A stretch of DNA of 64,000 nt from Eledone cirrhosa (GCA_964016885.1 OZ024743.1:18578872-18642871); one strand, 5' to 3'; positions 1 through 12,710 are shown, counted from the stretch's first letter. Numbers and translations are program-made. Notes: generated by a model not told the origin, from the sequence alone.

Positions 1-80
1 TCTGATCAATGAAACATTTGCCAGTACTTTAAATAAAGCCCCTTATTGTACATCCAGCCTTGTTACTCTTCATTCTTTCA
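1..80. repeat. Diverged direct repeat, left copy
   Basis: This stretch resembles 1321-1400: both begin near CTGATCAATGAA, carry an AAATAAAG/CTATAAAA-type motif in the middle, and end in TTCACTCTTTCAC-like sequence running straight into (TA)n. By eye the identity is about three quarters. It may be the end of a dispersed repeat family or one of a pair of LTR-like ends; no coding domain lies between the copies. Confidence 0.4.
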
Positions 81-81
81 C

Positions 82-108
82 TATATATATATATATATAT
101 ATATATAA
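82..108. repeat. (TA)n microsatellite
   Basis: Pure TA dinucleotide run directly after the left direct repeat. Confidence 0.9.
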
Positions 109-128
109 TAAATGTATTCTGAGTTTTT

Positions 129-460
129 CGATGCGTTTGTAATTATGCAAACAAGCCTCAATTGTATAGCCATGTCAGTAGAATGAACACTTCATTCTTG
201 CTCATGCTAGCATGCGAAGAGAACTGCTGACACTAATGTTTCTGGGTATCACCCTTCATCAGTACAGCTCACTGTTTACCTGCCAAACTCTCAGAGATAG
301 TGAAAATATATGCTATTTTCAAAAATACACAGTGACTGATCGGCCTGATTTGCATATTAGCAGACTAGCTGATCAGTCAGATCTGCATATTAGCAGATCC
401 ACTGATCAGCCTGACCTGGCTATAAAATTGAGGCTTGTTTGCATACTTGCAAACGAATCG
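129..460. repeat. Inverted repeat with about 50-bp arms (possible foldback element)
   Basis: The arm at 129-178 is the reverse complement of 411-460 with only a few mismatches. Both contain the AAACAAGCCTCAATT / AATTGAGGCTTGTTT core next to TATA-like sequence. The 232-bp interior holds a 33-bp tandem repeat. The arrangement fits a non-autonomous foldback or MITE-like element, or a palindrome made by local inversion. No target-site duplication was found. A 97-codon open frame across it shows no recognisable domain. Confidence 0.55.
335..419 (+). repeat. 33-bp tandem repeat, about 2.5 copies
   Basis: Units starting near 335, 368 and 401 share ACTGATC(A/G)G followed by TTGCATATTAGCAGA or CTGCATATTAGCAGA. 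The array sits inside the inverted repeat and ends next to a TATAAAA at 420-426. The repeated TTTGCAT is octamer-like; a promoter role is only conjecture. Confidence 0.55.
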
Positions 461-1320
461 ACACTCCACTTTCTAGGCTCTTACACTCATAGCTTCGCCA
501 GCTAATCTCATATTCCTGGTTGATGTCCTTAAGCTTCCAGATTTTAATGTACTAGTTTCACACCGCTCCACTGTTATTAGCTCTCAACCGACCAACCGTT
601 CATTAAATCAACATCATGAATCTCCCAACACTCCTGTCACACTCTCTCTCTATAGCCGCATCACCTCCATTAAGATAAATCAATCAGTCTACCCGACCTT
701 AATCACCCGTATATCATCACTGCCCCTATCACTTTTTATTCTCTATCTATCTATCTTCTCCTTCCCCGTTCTTAGTCCTACCCTTTATGTCTCATCATTG
801 GATCCTTATGCTCACTCTCTGTCTCTCCTGTTCCTTATCTCTTTCTCTAATACTTTTTATTTATATTTATTTTGTTTTTGTCTTTTGGTTTTAATTCTCT
901 GATATTTTATTGTACCCCTCGCATTATATATTCCGCCAATTTATAATCTCTATATACTACATATCATGTATTTCGTTTTCTTTTCATGTTATTGTTATCT
1001 TTACTGTCATCACTATTTTACACATCCACTTAGTCACCATTATAACTTCAACTACCACCACCACTACTACTATTATCAGCAACCGTATTTTGTACTTATT
1101 CTTTACTTATTTTTTACATCTTTATCATTTTTATTTTTACTTCTTTATTATTATCTTTTATTATTGATGTTTTTGTTTCCATTCACTTGATTTTCTGATG
1201 TATCTAGAAATACCAATGCCATGTGTTACACCCTCCTGTATTCATATGATTTTATCAGAGACACACACTGTATTTAAGGTCGAGTGATGCAACTTCGAGT
1301 GATTAGCGGCCTTTAGACTC
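461..1320. other. Pyrimidine-rich low-complexity region, no gene
   Basis: Long T- and CT-rich stretches with short CTAT repeats (about 740-760) and TTAT-rich DNA to about 1165. Open frames here are low-complexity (Tyr/Phe/Ile/His-rich) and overlap in several frames, so none is credible. The sequence just before 1321 may belong to the repeat whose end lies at 1321-1400. Confidence 0.6.
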
Positions 1321-1618
<298 letters not shown>

Positions 1619-2512
1619 CATTGGTCATGGAATGCAATTGAAACTATAAACTTTTTCTACGATTTCTAACGGCCCACTCTATCCAATAGACAGTGACTAC
1701 AATAAATCTGATCGCACAAACCTAACATATGTTACAACAGAATAAATCTAACGTGGCCGTAAATCATTGGCGATAATAAATAAATTGTTCTATAGTATTT
1801 CTAATACTTGGTGAGGCACAACATGTTCCACTTCACTCGGATTTCATTGTTTCATTATTATGGTGTAGGTAAGATATTACTTTCTGTTTTAAAGTGTTTT
1901 ATATTACGTTTCCAAATAGTTAAAGTTACGTTGTTTAGGATTGTATACATGTACAGAATATTCATTCACAATGCTCCAACTGATATATTCAATTCAATAA
2001 TGAATAATTAGTTATGCAAATAAATTTACATTTAATACTGCATTGATCAAAAAGGACACGATGTTGTTCTATATTAAATTCGTTTAGAATTCAAATTGCT
2101 CCCAATTGTTAAAAAGAATGATGTGTATGCAGCGAATTTTGAAATGAAATTATTTAAAATAAAGTAAGAAATAAAAGCAATACCAACAATGTGAGTGTAG
2201 TTAGCAAAAATATAAATATGAAATAAAGAATTTCTGAAGGGTGTTAAAAATAGTAGCAAATATGATGTATTGATAATAAAATAATTCATTTATAAAGGAA
2301 GCCTAAAAGAGCAATATTGCAATTTAATTGGGGGAGTAATACAAACTTGTGACAATATATTAAATAGTCTAAGTAGCGATACATGCAGTCGTGTCTACGT
2401 GAAGTGGGGCATTGTACATTTTATGATATGAAGGAATGTGTCATGGTGAAATGAATTCTCTTCGAAATAAATTTAAATATGAAAATAAATATATTACATC
2501 TATGCATATACT
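1619..2512. other. AT-rich sequence, nothing recognised
   Basis: Open frames at 1808-2011 and on the minus strand at 2074-2289 are short, have no domain similarity I recognise, and match the AT-rich background. Confidence 0.6.
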
Positions 2513-2526
2513 CAACAATTACGGTA
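2513..2526. repeat. Target-site duplication, left copy
   Basis: CAACAATTACGGTA here is identical to 5049-5062. The pair precisely brackets the RTE-like LINE fragment, as expected for target-primed reverse transcription. Confidence 0.85.
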
Positions 2527-2559
2527 CTTACTTGTACTTGTGTCGACAATAACCCTAGA

Positions 2560-3990
2560 CGGGTTGAGCTGGCTTCTTCCCTTATCCTGGCGACATCCCA
2601 AACCATGGCAGCCCACGCACGACGGTCCCGGGCTAGGTCACTGGAGATAACGAGCCAGTCACCGTTCTATCAGCGCAGACGACCAGCTTCACACCTGAGA
2701 GTTCGGAGAGGTCCTCCTTGATAGTCGTTTCCCAGGTCTTCAGCTGCCCGCCAACCCCCTTGCGCTAGTTAGAGAGTGGAGGTGGGAGGAGGACATCGCG
2801 GATCAGCTCACCCTCAGGGCGCCGGGCTGCGTGGCCAAACCATTTCAAGCGCCGTTGAGAAGCACTGAATGAAGGGGTCGAAGATTCAGGCAAAGACGAA
2901 GACTGGTGGTAGGTACCCGATCAACGCGTCGAAAGCGAAGAATACGGCGGAGACAGTCATTGTCGAAGACCTCCAGCCCCCGTTGATCGACTACCCTCAT
3001 AGGCCATTTTTCACAGCCATAGAGGAGGATAGTACGAACGACGGCCTGGTAGATTCGCACTTTGGTCGCCGAGGTGACCTCTTTTCTGTCCCACAGACAC
3101 AGCTGGAGGCGCACAAAAGCGGATCTGCGCAATCTATGCGACGCTTGACCTCGGCTGCGCCCTTTCGCGTTAACCACTGTTGAGCCCAGATACTCGAAGG
3201 ACTCCACATCCTCCAGGTCCACGCCCTCGAGAGATATTTGCTTCGAGGCATCAGGCGAGACCAGTGACGTCATGACTTTCGAATTGTCGGCATAGATTCG
3301 TAGACCAACAGCGGCGGCTGCAGTGTGCACCCTTTCGATGGCACCTTGTACATCTGTCCCGTTAGCGCCCATCAGCACGATGTCATCCGCGTAGGCCAGG
3401 TCCGTCACTACGACCCCTCTCCCAACCTGTACGCCCGGGTAATCCCATAGCGCTGTGTTGAGAGTGTAGTCAATGGCGTAGTAAAAGAGAGTTGGCGATA
3501 GCGTACACGGCTGCCGAACGCCGGTCCCAAAATCGAACGACTCCGTCTCACCACCATAGACCCTCACTCGAGCCCGAGTCTACCGGTAGTAGCCTTGTAT
3601 GAGACGAAGCAGCTTCACTGGGATGCCGTCCTCCTGCATTATACGTCATAGAGCTTCTCGATCTACCGAGTCGAAGGCAGCTGCAAAGTCGATGAAGCAG
3701 AAGGCGATAGGCTGTTCATGTGCCCACCGTTGTTCCAGGACACGCTGGAGATGGAAGATTTGATCAACGCACACCCTCGCCCACACCGAGGAGAAGACTC
3801 GATGGAGCCAAGCTACGAAGACATCAAGCTCGGCCTTGTAGACCTCAGCTGGAACGCCATCTTCGCCCGGCGCCTTGTTGTTCCAGAGATGTGTCAGGAC
3901 ACTACGTACGTCCTCGACCGTTGGAGGGGCAGTGCTGCACCCGTATTCTTCTCCGGATCACAACGTAGGTTGGCGTGGGAGGTGGCGGGT
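2560..3990 (-). pseudogene. Reverse transcriptase and C-terminal region of the RTE-like LINE
   Basis: Minus-strand RT with motif A around 3658-3714 (FCFIDFAAAFDSVDR), motif B degraded to VRQPCTLSPTLF (Gly replaced by Pro) near 3490-3520, and motif C YADD at 3382-3393. The longest clean piece is 240 codons (3567-2845) and carries downstream RTE-type landmarks: a YLGST motif, an ILLYGCEKW segment and LEVFDND. The remainder to about 2560 is frame-shifted and ends in a TQVQVS-type C terminus encoded by the ACAAGT repeats themselves. It is dead as a protein because of stops at both ends and the altered motif B. Confidence 0.8.
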
Positions 3991-4390
3991 GGTTGAGCAG
4001 CTCGGAGAAATAGTCCTGCTATCGGACTAGCCTGTCATTAAAATTGGTAATGACAGTCTCATTCCGATCACGGATCGTTTCGCTGATACACATAGTGCTT
4101 CGGCTAGCCCGCTTCACCAGTTGGTAGAGCTTGTGCGAGTCACCACAGGCTGCTGCCCTCTCCGTTTGCTCCGCAAAATCGCGCCAGTGTGCATTCAGAT
4201 CGGCCCAAATAGCCGGAGATGTGCGACGTCGTAGATCGCGAAGATTGGGTGCACCCTCGAGTCGAGCCACTCTCGCCCTCTCCGCGAGTTCAAGAGTGCC
4301 GCCGGAGATCCATTCCCGATGGTGTCTTTGTGTCGGCCGGAGATGCTCTCTGGCCACCTCAACCATCGCCGCCCAGAGCGGGTTCCACTT

Positions 4391-5048
4391 CTACTCCGGT
4401 TGCTGTTCCACTTCGTTACTCAGCATTTGGAATCGGTTTCGCAGCTCTATCCGGAAAGCATTTCCAGCATCGAGCTTGTGTCGCGCGGTGTCGATCATTT
4501 TCTGGCGGTTGGGAGGAGGCTTTGCCCGCAGCCGCAGACAAAGGGTTGCTCGAACAAGAGTATCGTCTGACCCATGCTCACTGCCCGTATCAGCATCTTG
4601 ATACGCACGCGAGTCCATCACTGAGCTGGCCCACAAAGATCTGATCAGGATGTAGTCAATCTGATTGGCCGCCATTCCGTTATTGGTTCGCCACGTGACG
4701 AAGTGATGCCGCGGATGTTAGAACCGGGTGTTGGTGACGCTAAGACGATTGGCATCCGCGAATGTCACGAGCCGTTCACCATTGTCACAGCGTACGCCTA
4801 GGGCAAAGTATCCTAGAATATGCCGTGTATCGTCGACGGCCCCGCTCGCGCATTCCAGTCCCCAGCGACAATGAGAACATCACTGGAGGGGACGCCATCA
4901 ACTGTTGTTTGGAGATCGGCATAGAACTGCATCTTGTCCGCCTCGTTCGCATTGAGTGTGGGAGCGTAGACGGCAATCACGCTGACGTTGGAGATTTCAC
5001 CCTTCAATCTAACCACCGCCAGTCAGTGTGAGATCGGCTACAGCGACC
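4391..5048 (-). pseudogene. AP-endonuclease segment of the RTE-like LINE
   Basis: Frame-broken remnant of an APE-type endonuclease, which nicks target DNA during retrotransposition. Visible motifs are SVIAVYAPT, the GDWNAR motif (about 4845-4863 in minus sense; Asp and Asn are metal/DNA-binding residues in the family) and, in a different frame, NQIDYILIRS followed by a GSEHGSDDTLVRA stretch, which is the SDH region with His replaced by Asp. The N-terminal part with the catalytic Glu is missing because of 5' truncation. At least one frameshift lies between the two pieces. Confidence 0.75.
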
Positions 5049-5062
5049 CAACAATTACGGTA
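5049..5062. repeat. Target-site duplication, right copy
   Basis: Identical to 2513-2526; marks the truncated 5' end of the RTE-like insertion. Confidence 0.85.
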
Positions 5063-8000
5063 TTAACGAATGAAAAATGATTGATAAAGTCGAAGTATGA
5101 TTTGATAGCAAAGAGGAATTGATTCATATGAGAACATAGAGTCTCTGGGTTAAACAATAAATATCGAGACACATACACGAATGAAAAAAACTTCACATGC
5201 AATCCACATCAGATTACTGAAGGCGCGTGGATGGATGAGATTAGTAATAAAGATGCCTTGGGAGTGCTGGACAAGTGTATCGCACATTAACATTTCACAC
5301 TCTAAATTGTTTAGTGCACATAGCTTCCTTTCTGCTAAATCATTTTAACTTCTCGTACACCAGAGACTTTTTGTGCATATGACAATGCAGAGGCTTTCTA
5401 AATCCTCCGCAATATCCAACCGAAGCACTTCTATGATACTTCACATATCAAATCTGTATTTAAATGGCAATAATTATTATGACATATTCTGTGTTACTTG
5501 CCTCAACCTGACGAATTTAATACGTTAAAATCCAACTGTATTACAATTAAAAAGTATGGAGGTAACTTTAATTACTCGTTGGCCACATCTTGCTAGAGTT
5601 CCTCTTCGAAGACTCTACCATATGCAATACTGTACTTCCCGATATTGAAAGTTGGTGGGTGACTTTTCTATATACATTCTGTACCGATGTTTTGACTCGG
5701 AAATTAGCTTTCCGCTGCCTGCTACGAAAACTGGCATAATTTTCAATTTTGAAGTCGTGAACACCTATTTCAGTTTCAAATGTCATAGTGAGTTCAATCA
5801 AAACCAGACAATGTAGATAGTACAAAGAGAAAATAATAACATTGTTCGTTGGAATATCAGATATGAGTTTACGTATTTGAATAAGAGAAAATATTAACAA
5901 TGTTATAATTAATAAACATTTCGCAAGAAAAATAGACACGCACGCAGAGGAAAGGAACAGCAGGACATTCTATATTCTAAAAATGATATCAAATTGATTT
6001 AAATTATCTAACACCTGTTTGAGATTAATTATATATTTTAAAACGAATAGATATTAAACGAATTATAATAATGTACATTCTTTCAATGACATTTTAAGGA
6101 TTATTCGTGTGGGTCCACAGTTTGCCTTGCATTTATAAATTAAGTTTCCTTTTTTTGGTAATTAGTTTATATCTGAACATTAAAGCGCATCATACCTTAG
6201 ATGCTGCAAAACGATAGTTGTTTTATAGATATGTACCAATTCTTATTTCACGATTGCTTGCTGATCATGGAAAACTCTAGTAACACACACCCATGACGAA
6301 GCAAATGCGAAACTCGAGTGTATATTTCTTCAAAATACGACAGACTTGCATTGCTGATTTTCTTCAACTATTAATAAATTTTCTTAATTAATTTTTCACA
6401 TATTAGTTGAGATGACACCAGACATTACTATATGCTATGAAATATTTCTTTTTCACAATTTCTTTTTTATATTATCTCCGATGGCAGACAGAATTTCGAA
6501 TGTCAGGTCGGTTACTTTGAAGTCCTTCAATAACATCATCAAAACATTGATGTCTGAGATAATAATCATTCTTATTGGTTAACATTGTTGAACTAATTAC
6601 TTAAACTTCTACAAGTAAACAATAAAAATACATTTTAACTATAAAGCATGTGACATTAGTTTCATTGCAGAAATTTATTATAAATTATTTTTTTGCTTTA
6701 TATTTTATTTTTGTGAGTTTGTGTGTGTGCAGTATCGTTTCATCTTGCTAGAAATCATTGATTTTAGAGGAGAACAGGGCAATTGCTTCGTGTTGTAATT
6801 TCCTTAGATCATCATTTCAACATCAAAGGTTTCTAAACCGACAATCTAAATTTAAACATAGACAAGAAAAGAAAAGAACCTACAAAAGTTTTCTGGTTGA
6901 TATAGCTGTGTTAGCGAAGAACATATTAGGAGCTTTGTCTCAATAATTATGAATGACATAACATGACATCGATTATGAAGAAAGCAGATGAATAGTAAAT
7001 TACTGTAATAGTTGCTTCAATAAAATATATAATGTTGCGAAATGAATATTTTAGACTTAAATGTTCCGATTTCACAGGTTATTCAATATATCAAAACATA
7101 AAATCATAACCAGGAAACAAAACAAATATAACTATATTATATAGATAATGTAAGTCATTTAATATATATAATTGTATATGATATATACTATTAATGACGT
7201 CAAAGATTTTATCTTGCTTAAACATTGATTAATCTCTGATTTCAATTTACATATTGCATGTATGCCTATTAAGTCATATCCACTATAAAGTATTTCATGT
7301 TGCACTCATCGACGTTAATATAACGAATTTCAGATTTGACGAGCTAGAAAAACAGCTAAAATGAATTATCATGTATTTCTTTCTCCCGGGGGAAGAAAGT
7401 CAGTGGATTGACAACTAGTGCTTGAAGTGTTCTGATCCCGAAAGGTCGGGGATTCGCTTCATGGACCGAATAGTATGTTTTGACTTTACCCAGAAGGCTT
7501 TATTAAACGTTGCTCTTTCTGCCAGCAGATGCAACCTATAGATAGAATCATCAAAGAAAGGACCAACATATACATTGACACCCTCGTCCGATCTAATTTC
7601 TTCACTCTTTTCTTCTTTTTATTTATTATCACTTGGTCTATTATACGACTGTCCCTGAAAATCATGTTGCAATGTTCCGCGTGACCTCATCGTTCTTGGT
7701 TATTACTCCCCATATGTACCTATATATATATATACAGTGTTACCCAGGGCGATATTAACTGCCTGTGCTTAGGCTACAGCAGTATACATGTATATACAAA
7801 TTTTCCGCTAAACGTAGTTACTAATGGGTATTAGTACATCCATGTAATGTATAAATCAGCTACGAAGCCAATGCATTTATTTATATTTCTAAGTACCTCT
7901 TTCTTGTTAGGATAAGATCAGATGCATTCTTTTATCAGTATATATGCACCAAAAGCTTAACATTAGAAAACCAGTAAGATTAGTAATTTATGTCCAGGTG

Positions 8001-9589
8001 AATCAGTATTTCTTATGTAGAAGTTTCTCCCATCAACTGTGAGCTTCAAATTGCATTAGCAATGGGAATTCAATAGAAGTATAGATCAAACCATCACTCC
8101 TTCCTATTTCTCTATGAAATATATATGAAAGTCAAACATTGATAAACGTTAATGATAGAATATAATTTTGTATGTGAATATATATTTATATATATATGTG
8201 TGTATGATGCTCCGTACTCTATCTTATACCAATCGACCCCTTGTTTCATTCTAACAATTAATGTCTCCTTTATTTATTATATATATATATATAGTAATAA
8301 GCATATTTATATATGTTTAATACAACTATAGATATGCAGGCTAGTTCCAGGTACTAGCCGGTTACCGGTATCACAAAAGGCTCAATGCAAATGTTCAAGT
8401 GTTTTACAGAGCCGAGATACTAAGTGTTAAAACGATCAGATATTAGTTTAGAACATTTATTTGCTGAGGGCAGAGGGCAGTCTGGATTCATCGGACCATA
8501 GGGAATGTCAAAACATGTGACTAAAATCCTAGTCATTCAGAACATTTAGGATACATAGTTGTTGTTAGTGTCATAGTCATCATGTGTAGAGTCAGGAGTT
8601 AAAATATGTTATCCTTGAGAGGACACAATTAAAGGCAGCAGTGGTTGAAATTGTAAGAGGTATAAGCAAAAAGTACAGACTAAAAAGTTATAAGCAAGGA
8701 ACAATGTAGGATAGGATAGACATAAGATATAAGATATAAGATATCTTAACATTGGAGTACAGGTAATGTTATGAGTGAACAATACAGGAGTAAATACAAT
8801 CAATAAGGCATGTATGAGGAAAGAGTTACAATGCAGTCGAAATAAACGTATTTTGTGAGGGGTGTTAAAGCATGTTATAATTGTTGTAAATGTTTAAGAT
8901 AGTGTGCATTTGTTAGACAGGCATCAGGTCATAATGTAGGTATATGTTATGTGAGGTCTAATGCAAAGCACGTGATAGAATTGAATAGGTGATTTTCGTC
9001 CAAGTGTTTTTGTGTTGGAGTTCGTATGTATGTATATGTTGGTTGTAACACGCATCTATTAACCATGGAATTATTTTGAGCCGTTTATAGTTAATAGGTG
9101 TGTGTTTCTTAAATGTAAATTCCACCGAATTACAGACCATATTGTTATAGTAGGTGTATTAAATAATGCATTTTTATCTACAAATTATCTTTTATAGGGT
9201 TTTGTATTAACCGCTATTAGGTTGTTGGTAAACCGTTGCGTTGCTTAAATTTATGAATTTACACAGGAAGTTGTAAAAGGGGTTAATAGCAAAGGGAGGT
9301 AATTCAGGTTGCTGACAAATTGAGCGTTGTTTTATTGTTGTAGTAGTGTTATAAATTATATAAAATATTATATAAAGTAATAATATTTTATATCCTCCTA
9401 TTTTAGTAAAATGCTTCTATACAATAAATCCTGTGATAATTAGTATCGGATAAACAATAACTTCTTAAACGCATGGCTTTCTCTGATTTGGGCCTATATG
9501 GTATCGAGTCGGAAGGAGACATTCTGGAAAACAACCGATTCAAATATACATGTATACAAAATACCTCATTCAATCTGACTCAGTATCTG
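5063..9589. other. AT-rich intergenic sequence, no gene recognised
   Basis: About 4.5 kb with short (TA)n runs (about 7720-7735, 8185-8200, 8278-8294) and a small GATATAA-type tandem near 8720-8745. The longest open frame (minus, 5568-5939, 123 codons) has no motif I recognise. A GC-richer patch at about 7385-7500 with a tRNA-like GATCCCGAAAGG/GGGATTCG stretch could be a decayed SINE, but the promoter boxes are not convincing. Confidence 0.6.
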
Positions 9590-9607
9590 TGTATCTTTCT
9601 ACACTCA

Positions 9608-9662
9608 TTCTCTCTCTCACACACACTCTCTCTCTCTGTAAGTATATATATATATATATATG
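9608..9662. repeat. (CT)n / (TA)n compound microsatellite
   Basis: CT-rich CTCTCTC/CACACA sequence followed by a TA run. Confidence 0.8.
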
Positions 9663-9755
9663 TATATCATTTTCTTACTGGTAATTCGATAATACACAAT
9701 ATTACCCTTACCTTATTATATATAGATTATATGATATATATATATAAGTATAAAC

Positions 9756-9770
9756 ATTATTGTTATTATT
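9756..9770. repeat. Short (ATT)n tract at a LINE 3' end
   Basis: An ATT/GTT run directly abutting the 3' end of the family B relic; on the element strand it reads as an AAT/TAA tail. Confidence 0.75.
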
Positions 9771-9992
9771 ACAGTTGCATTTATCTTGCTTTATGTATAT
9801 CCGAGATATCACCAAGTCACAACGAGTGGCCTCAAGAGACAAGATGCGCCATGTTCAAGAGAGAACATACATTACACACATATGCATCTGTAGGTGTTTA
9901 GACATGTGATGTACTTATATTGACAGAATGTTCCTTAGTATATGGGCTGTTACCATTAGTACTATCTTTTGTATTTCTCCTATGCGCGTGTT

Positions 9993-10274
9993 TCATGTGA
10001 TTTGCGATAAGTAATCATTAGACCCCTTAGGTATCATTCCTAGAGCGCCTACAAACACTGGTATTGTTTTAGTTCTCAACTTGCACATTGTTCCAGTTTC
10101 TATCTCCAGGTCTTTATACTTGGTCAATTTTTCAAATATTGTTATAGATACACTCTTGTCTATTGGAACGTACATATCAATTATCAGACATACCCTCTTT
10201 TTAAAGGCCTTCAGTATTATATCAGGTCTATTTCCATCTATTTTTCGGTCTGTGTGGATGCTAAACTTCCACAA
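9993..10274 (-). pseudogene. Restriction-like endonuclease fragment, family B
   Basis: A 93-codon piece carrying the RLE core. RPDIIL is followed 14 residues after the Asp by the second acidic residue in LIIDM, matching the PD-X(12-14)-D pattern of R2/R4-type endonucleases that nick the target site. It continues into an ETGTMCKLRTKTIPV stretch and GALGMIPKG, mirrored in family A by IPIVIGALGTISK. The upstream zinc knuckle is lost to a frame break. Confidence 0.75.
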
Positions 10275-11047
10275 GATTTAGATGTGATCTTTTTCTGTAA
10301 CAGTTCTTTCTTTGCAGTTACTTTTACGCGCATTACGTTTTCAGTGTTTTTCATTTCAGCAGTAAATGGAACTTCTGAAATGTGTAATTCATTACTGTAT
10401 AGTTGTGCATCTTTTGTAATGGAATATGATCTTTTGATGCTTTCATATTTCAAAACGAGTTTGATCATCCAATCATGTGATTCCTTTATATATGTAGATA
10501 AACCAATTGATGCAGTTTTCAAAGCAATATCTAACTAGATTAATCCACGTCCTCTTTTTTTGCTATGGAGATATATTCTATCTGTATCTGCTTAGGGTGA
10601 TGCATTCTGTGCATGGTGAAGAATTGTCTAATGTTTGTATCGAGCCTATATCTCTGTGCTTGACCAGTTGATGACATTGAAACTGTAGGTTACTACTGGT
10701 ATGGCAAGCGTGTTTATGGCGTCGATACTATTCCTTGCATTCAATTCCGTCCTTAAGATTCCTCTTACTCTGCGGTAACATTCCTTCTTTATCCTTTCCC
10801 TCATTTTCGAGTACTTGATTCCGTTTCCATCACAAACACCTAGATATCTGTAGGTTTCCTATGGATCAAGTTCTCTTATCACATTCCCCCGATCAAGATT
10901 AATGTCTGAACTTCTCAGCAGCATTCCACTGGTGAACGTGGCTTTGGTGCATTTGTCTAGTCCAAACTCCATTTTTAATATCATCACTGAACTGCTTCAC
11001 AGTGGATAATAGCCCTTGCCATTGCTCATCATTTTTGACAAATAGTT

Positions 11048-11794
11048 TCAGGTCATCCATGTAGAACAAGTGATTAATGGTTTTGTCATAGACTTTATAT
11101 CCATTGTTTCAGTGAGCATTTTACTTAATGGTATAAGTACGATGCAGAATAAAAGCAGTGATAAGGAGTCACCCTGAACAATTCCACGATTAATATTAAC
11201 TTCTCCAGCTTCCACTGATTTTCTTTCACTATTCATGTCTTCATAATGAATGACTGGAGATATTCTGAAAATATCTAAATACTTTTCAATCCAATTGTCT
11301 GGCAAAATATCGAATGCTTTTTTGTAATCTATCCAAGCAATTGATAGATATGTTGTGTCTATTATGACAATCTTCCAGTATCATTTAGTTAACCAAATGT
11401 GGATACTTACAGTCATATGAGCCTCGTTTACACCCTTTCTGCTCATTTGGAAATAGATCATTTGTTATCAGGTGATCATATGTATATTCAGTTAGGACTG
11501 ATGTTAAAATTTTATAGATTGTGGTCAAGCAAGTTATAGGTCTGTAATTTTGGGGATTGTTTGTCTCATCATTCTTGGGAAGTAGGAATGTAATGCCGTT
11601 AACTAGCCATGATGGCATCTTTTCTGGCTCCTAACCATTTCATTGTAAAGTTGGGCTAACAGCTCATGAGACACTGTGAAAGCATTTATCCAAAAAATGT
11701 GTATGTTGCATTTCCCTGGGAATTTCCATTTGCTGGATTTTCTAAGAGCTAAACGCAGATGGTCAACTGTTATATTTTCCTGTTTGTTCCTCAA
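11048..11794 (-). pseudogene. Reverse-transcriptase fragments, family B
   Basis: Three overlapping or adjacent minus-strand frames (11794-11603, 11618-11385, 11305-11048) together cover the RT fingers and palm. They show a SSKWKFPGK stretch (family A: TNWKSPGP), NYRPITCL, EQKGC and GIVQGDSLS. Motif A lies in the frameshifted gap around 11300-11380. Frame changes and a SLSLLLF change in motif B show the gene is broken. Confidence 0.7.
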
Positions 11795-12679
11795 GGTGAG
11801 CTGTATCTTTCATTTGTCGGTTTCTCCATGGGGCATGTATATTAAGAACCTTTTCTTCGGCCCAGATCTTTCCCCAGAATTCTTGCACTTCCTTCTTGGG
11901 TGGTATTGATTTAGCAGTTATTGTTGACTTACCAATTTTCCTGTAGAAGTTTCTTTGGTTGTTTTTGAACATATTGTCATTATAGAATCTAGATCGTTTT
12001 TTAAAGCGCCTTATACGAGCAGCTTTGGCCGACACGTTTTGCTTGATTGTTTCTATCAGCATATCTATGTCACTTATTGATTTCATGCTATATTTCCTTT
12101 ACAATTTTCTAAGGTTAGTTTGTTTAACATATTCACCTATTTTGTAGTTTGCTAAAATTTGTATGTCAGATCGGAGAAGGTTTTTCTGTGGGGATTCCTT
12201 TGCTTGTTTGTTTTTTTTTTCATTTTCACTCAACATAATTGAGTGGTGACTTTAGCCGATGCATAATAGAGATGATTTAGATCAGTAATGTTTAGTTTAT
12301 TTGTGATGATAATGTTTTTGAGTGTTATGTTAGTCTTGTGGATTATGCTTTGGTTTTGTTTGGAGTTCTGGATCTTAGGGAGAGTGTCTCGTTCGACCAT
12401 GTCAGATTCTTTCATTTTCATCTATTCGATCATAATTTCATTCTTCAATTCGACGAGTTCATTCTCATTCATTTCTTTATCATTGAGGATCTCATTGTTT
12501 TAATTATAAAATTCATCTTGAGCATGCACTCCTTCCTCTTTTTCGATCATTTCTTTAATTTGTTCTGCTGTCAGTGAATCCGCCCCAACCCTGGGATTTG
12601 AAGTGTTACAATTTACCTCGTTTTCACTGTCACATGTTTCATTTTCTCTTCGCTGACTTTGCGCTAATTCTATATAAGT

Positions 12680-12710
12680 TTGTAACTATTTTATTATTGT
12701 TATTATTGTT
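12680..12710. repeat. Short (ATT)n tract at a LINE 3' end
   Basis: ATT/GTT run adjoining a family A 3'-end fragment. Confidence 0.7.

Larger units (their letters stand above)
2527..5048 (-). mobile_element. RTE-like non-LTR retrotransposon, 5'-truncated and decayed
   Basis: On the minus strand the element reads, in order, the C-terminal half of an AP endonuclease (5048 to about 4390), a linker (to about 4019), reverse transcriptase (about 3990-2845) and a C-terminal tail ending almost exactly at the element end. Pieces lie in different frames, so it is inactive. The 3' end is ACAAGT-ACAAGT-AAG, a short tandem tail like those of RTE elements, which also characteristically lack a long 3' UTR. 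A perfect 14-bp duplication flanks it. The 5' edge falls inside the endonuclease domain, a usual outcome of incomplete reverse transcription. Confidence 0.85.
9771..12560 (-). mobile_element. Decayed RLE-type LINE (family B), minus strand
   Basis: Order on the minus strand is an N-terminal basic region (12086-11763, related to the family A linker), an RT fingers segment with NYRPITCL (11618-11385), RT motif B as RGIVQGDSLS (11305-11048), a YMDD region near 11050-11065 reached by frameshift, a linker (10522-10238), and the restriction-like endonuclease at 10274-9993 with a RPD...D signature. The pieces lie in several frames with stops, so the copy is inactive. It aligns along its length with the intact family A protein but is clearly a separate lineage. 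The 5' boundary near 12560 is uncertain. Confidence 0.75.

Noticed and set aside
212..505. 97-codon plus-strand frame
   Set aside because: Lies across the inverted repeat and its 33-bp tandem units; no recognisable domain.
5568..5939. 123-codon minus-strand frame
   Set aside because: No motif I recognise, isolated in AT-rich DNA, no supporting exon structure; could be a remnant of an unknown repeat.
7385..7500. tRNA-like or SINE-like patch
   Set aside because: A GATCCCGAAAGG and GGGATTCG stretch looks tRNA-like, but neither Pol III box nor a cloverleaf could be traced.
9473..9901. 142-codon plus-strand frame
   Set aside because: Runs through CT and TA microsatellites and into the 3' end of the family B relic; low-complexity composition.
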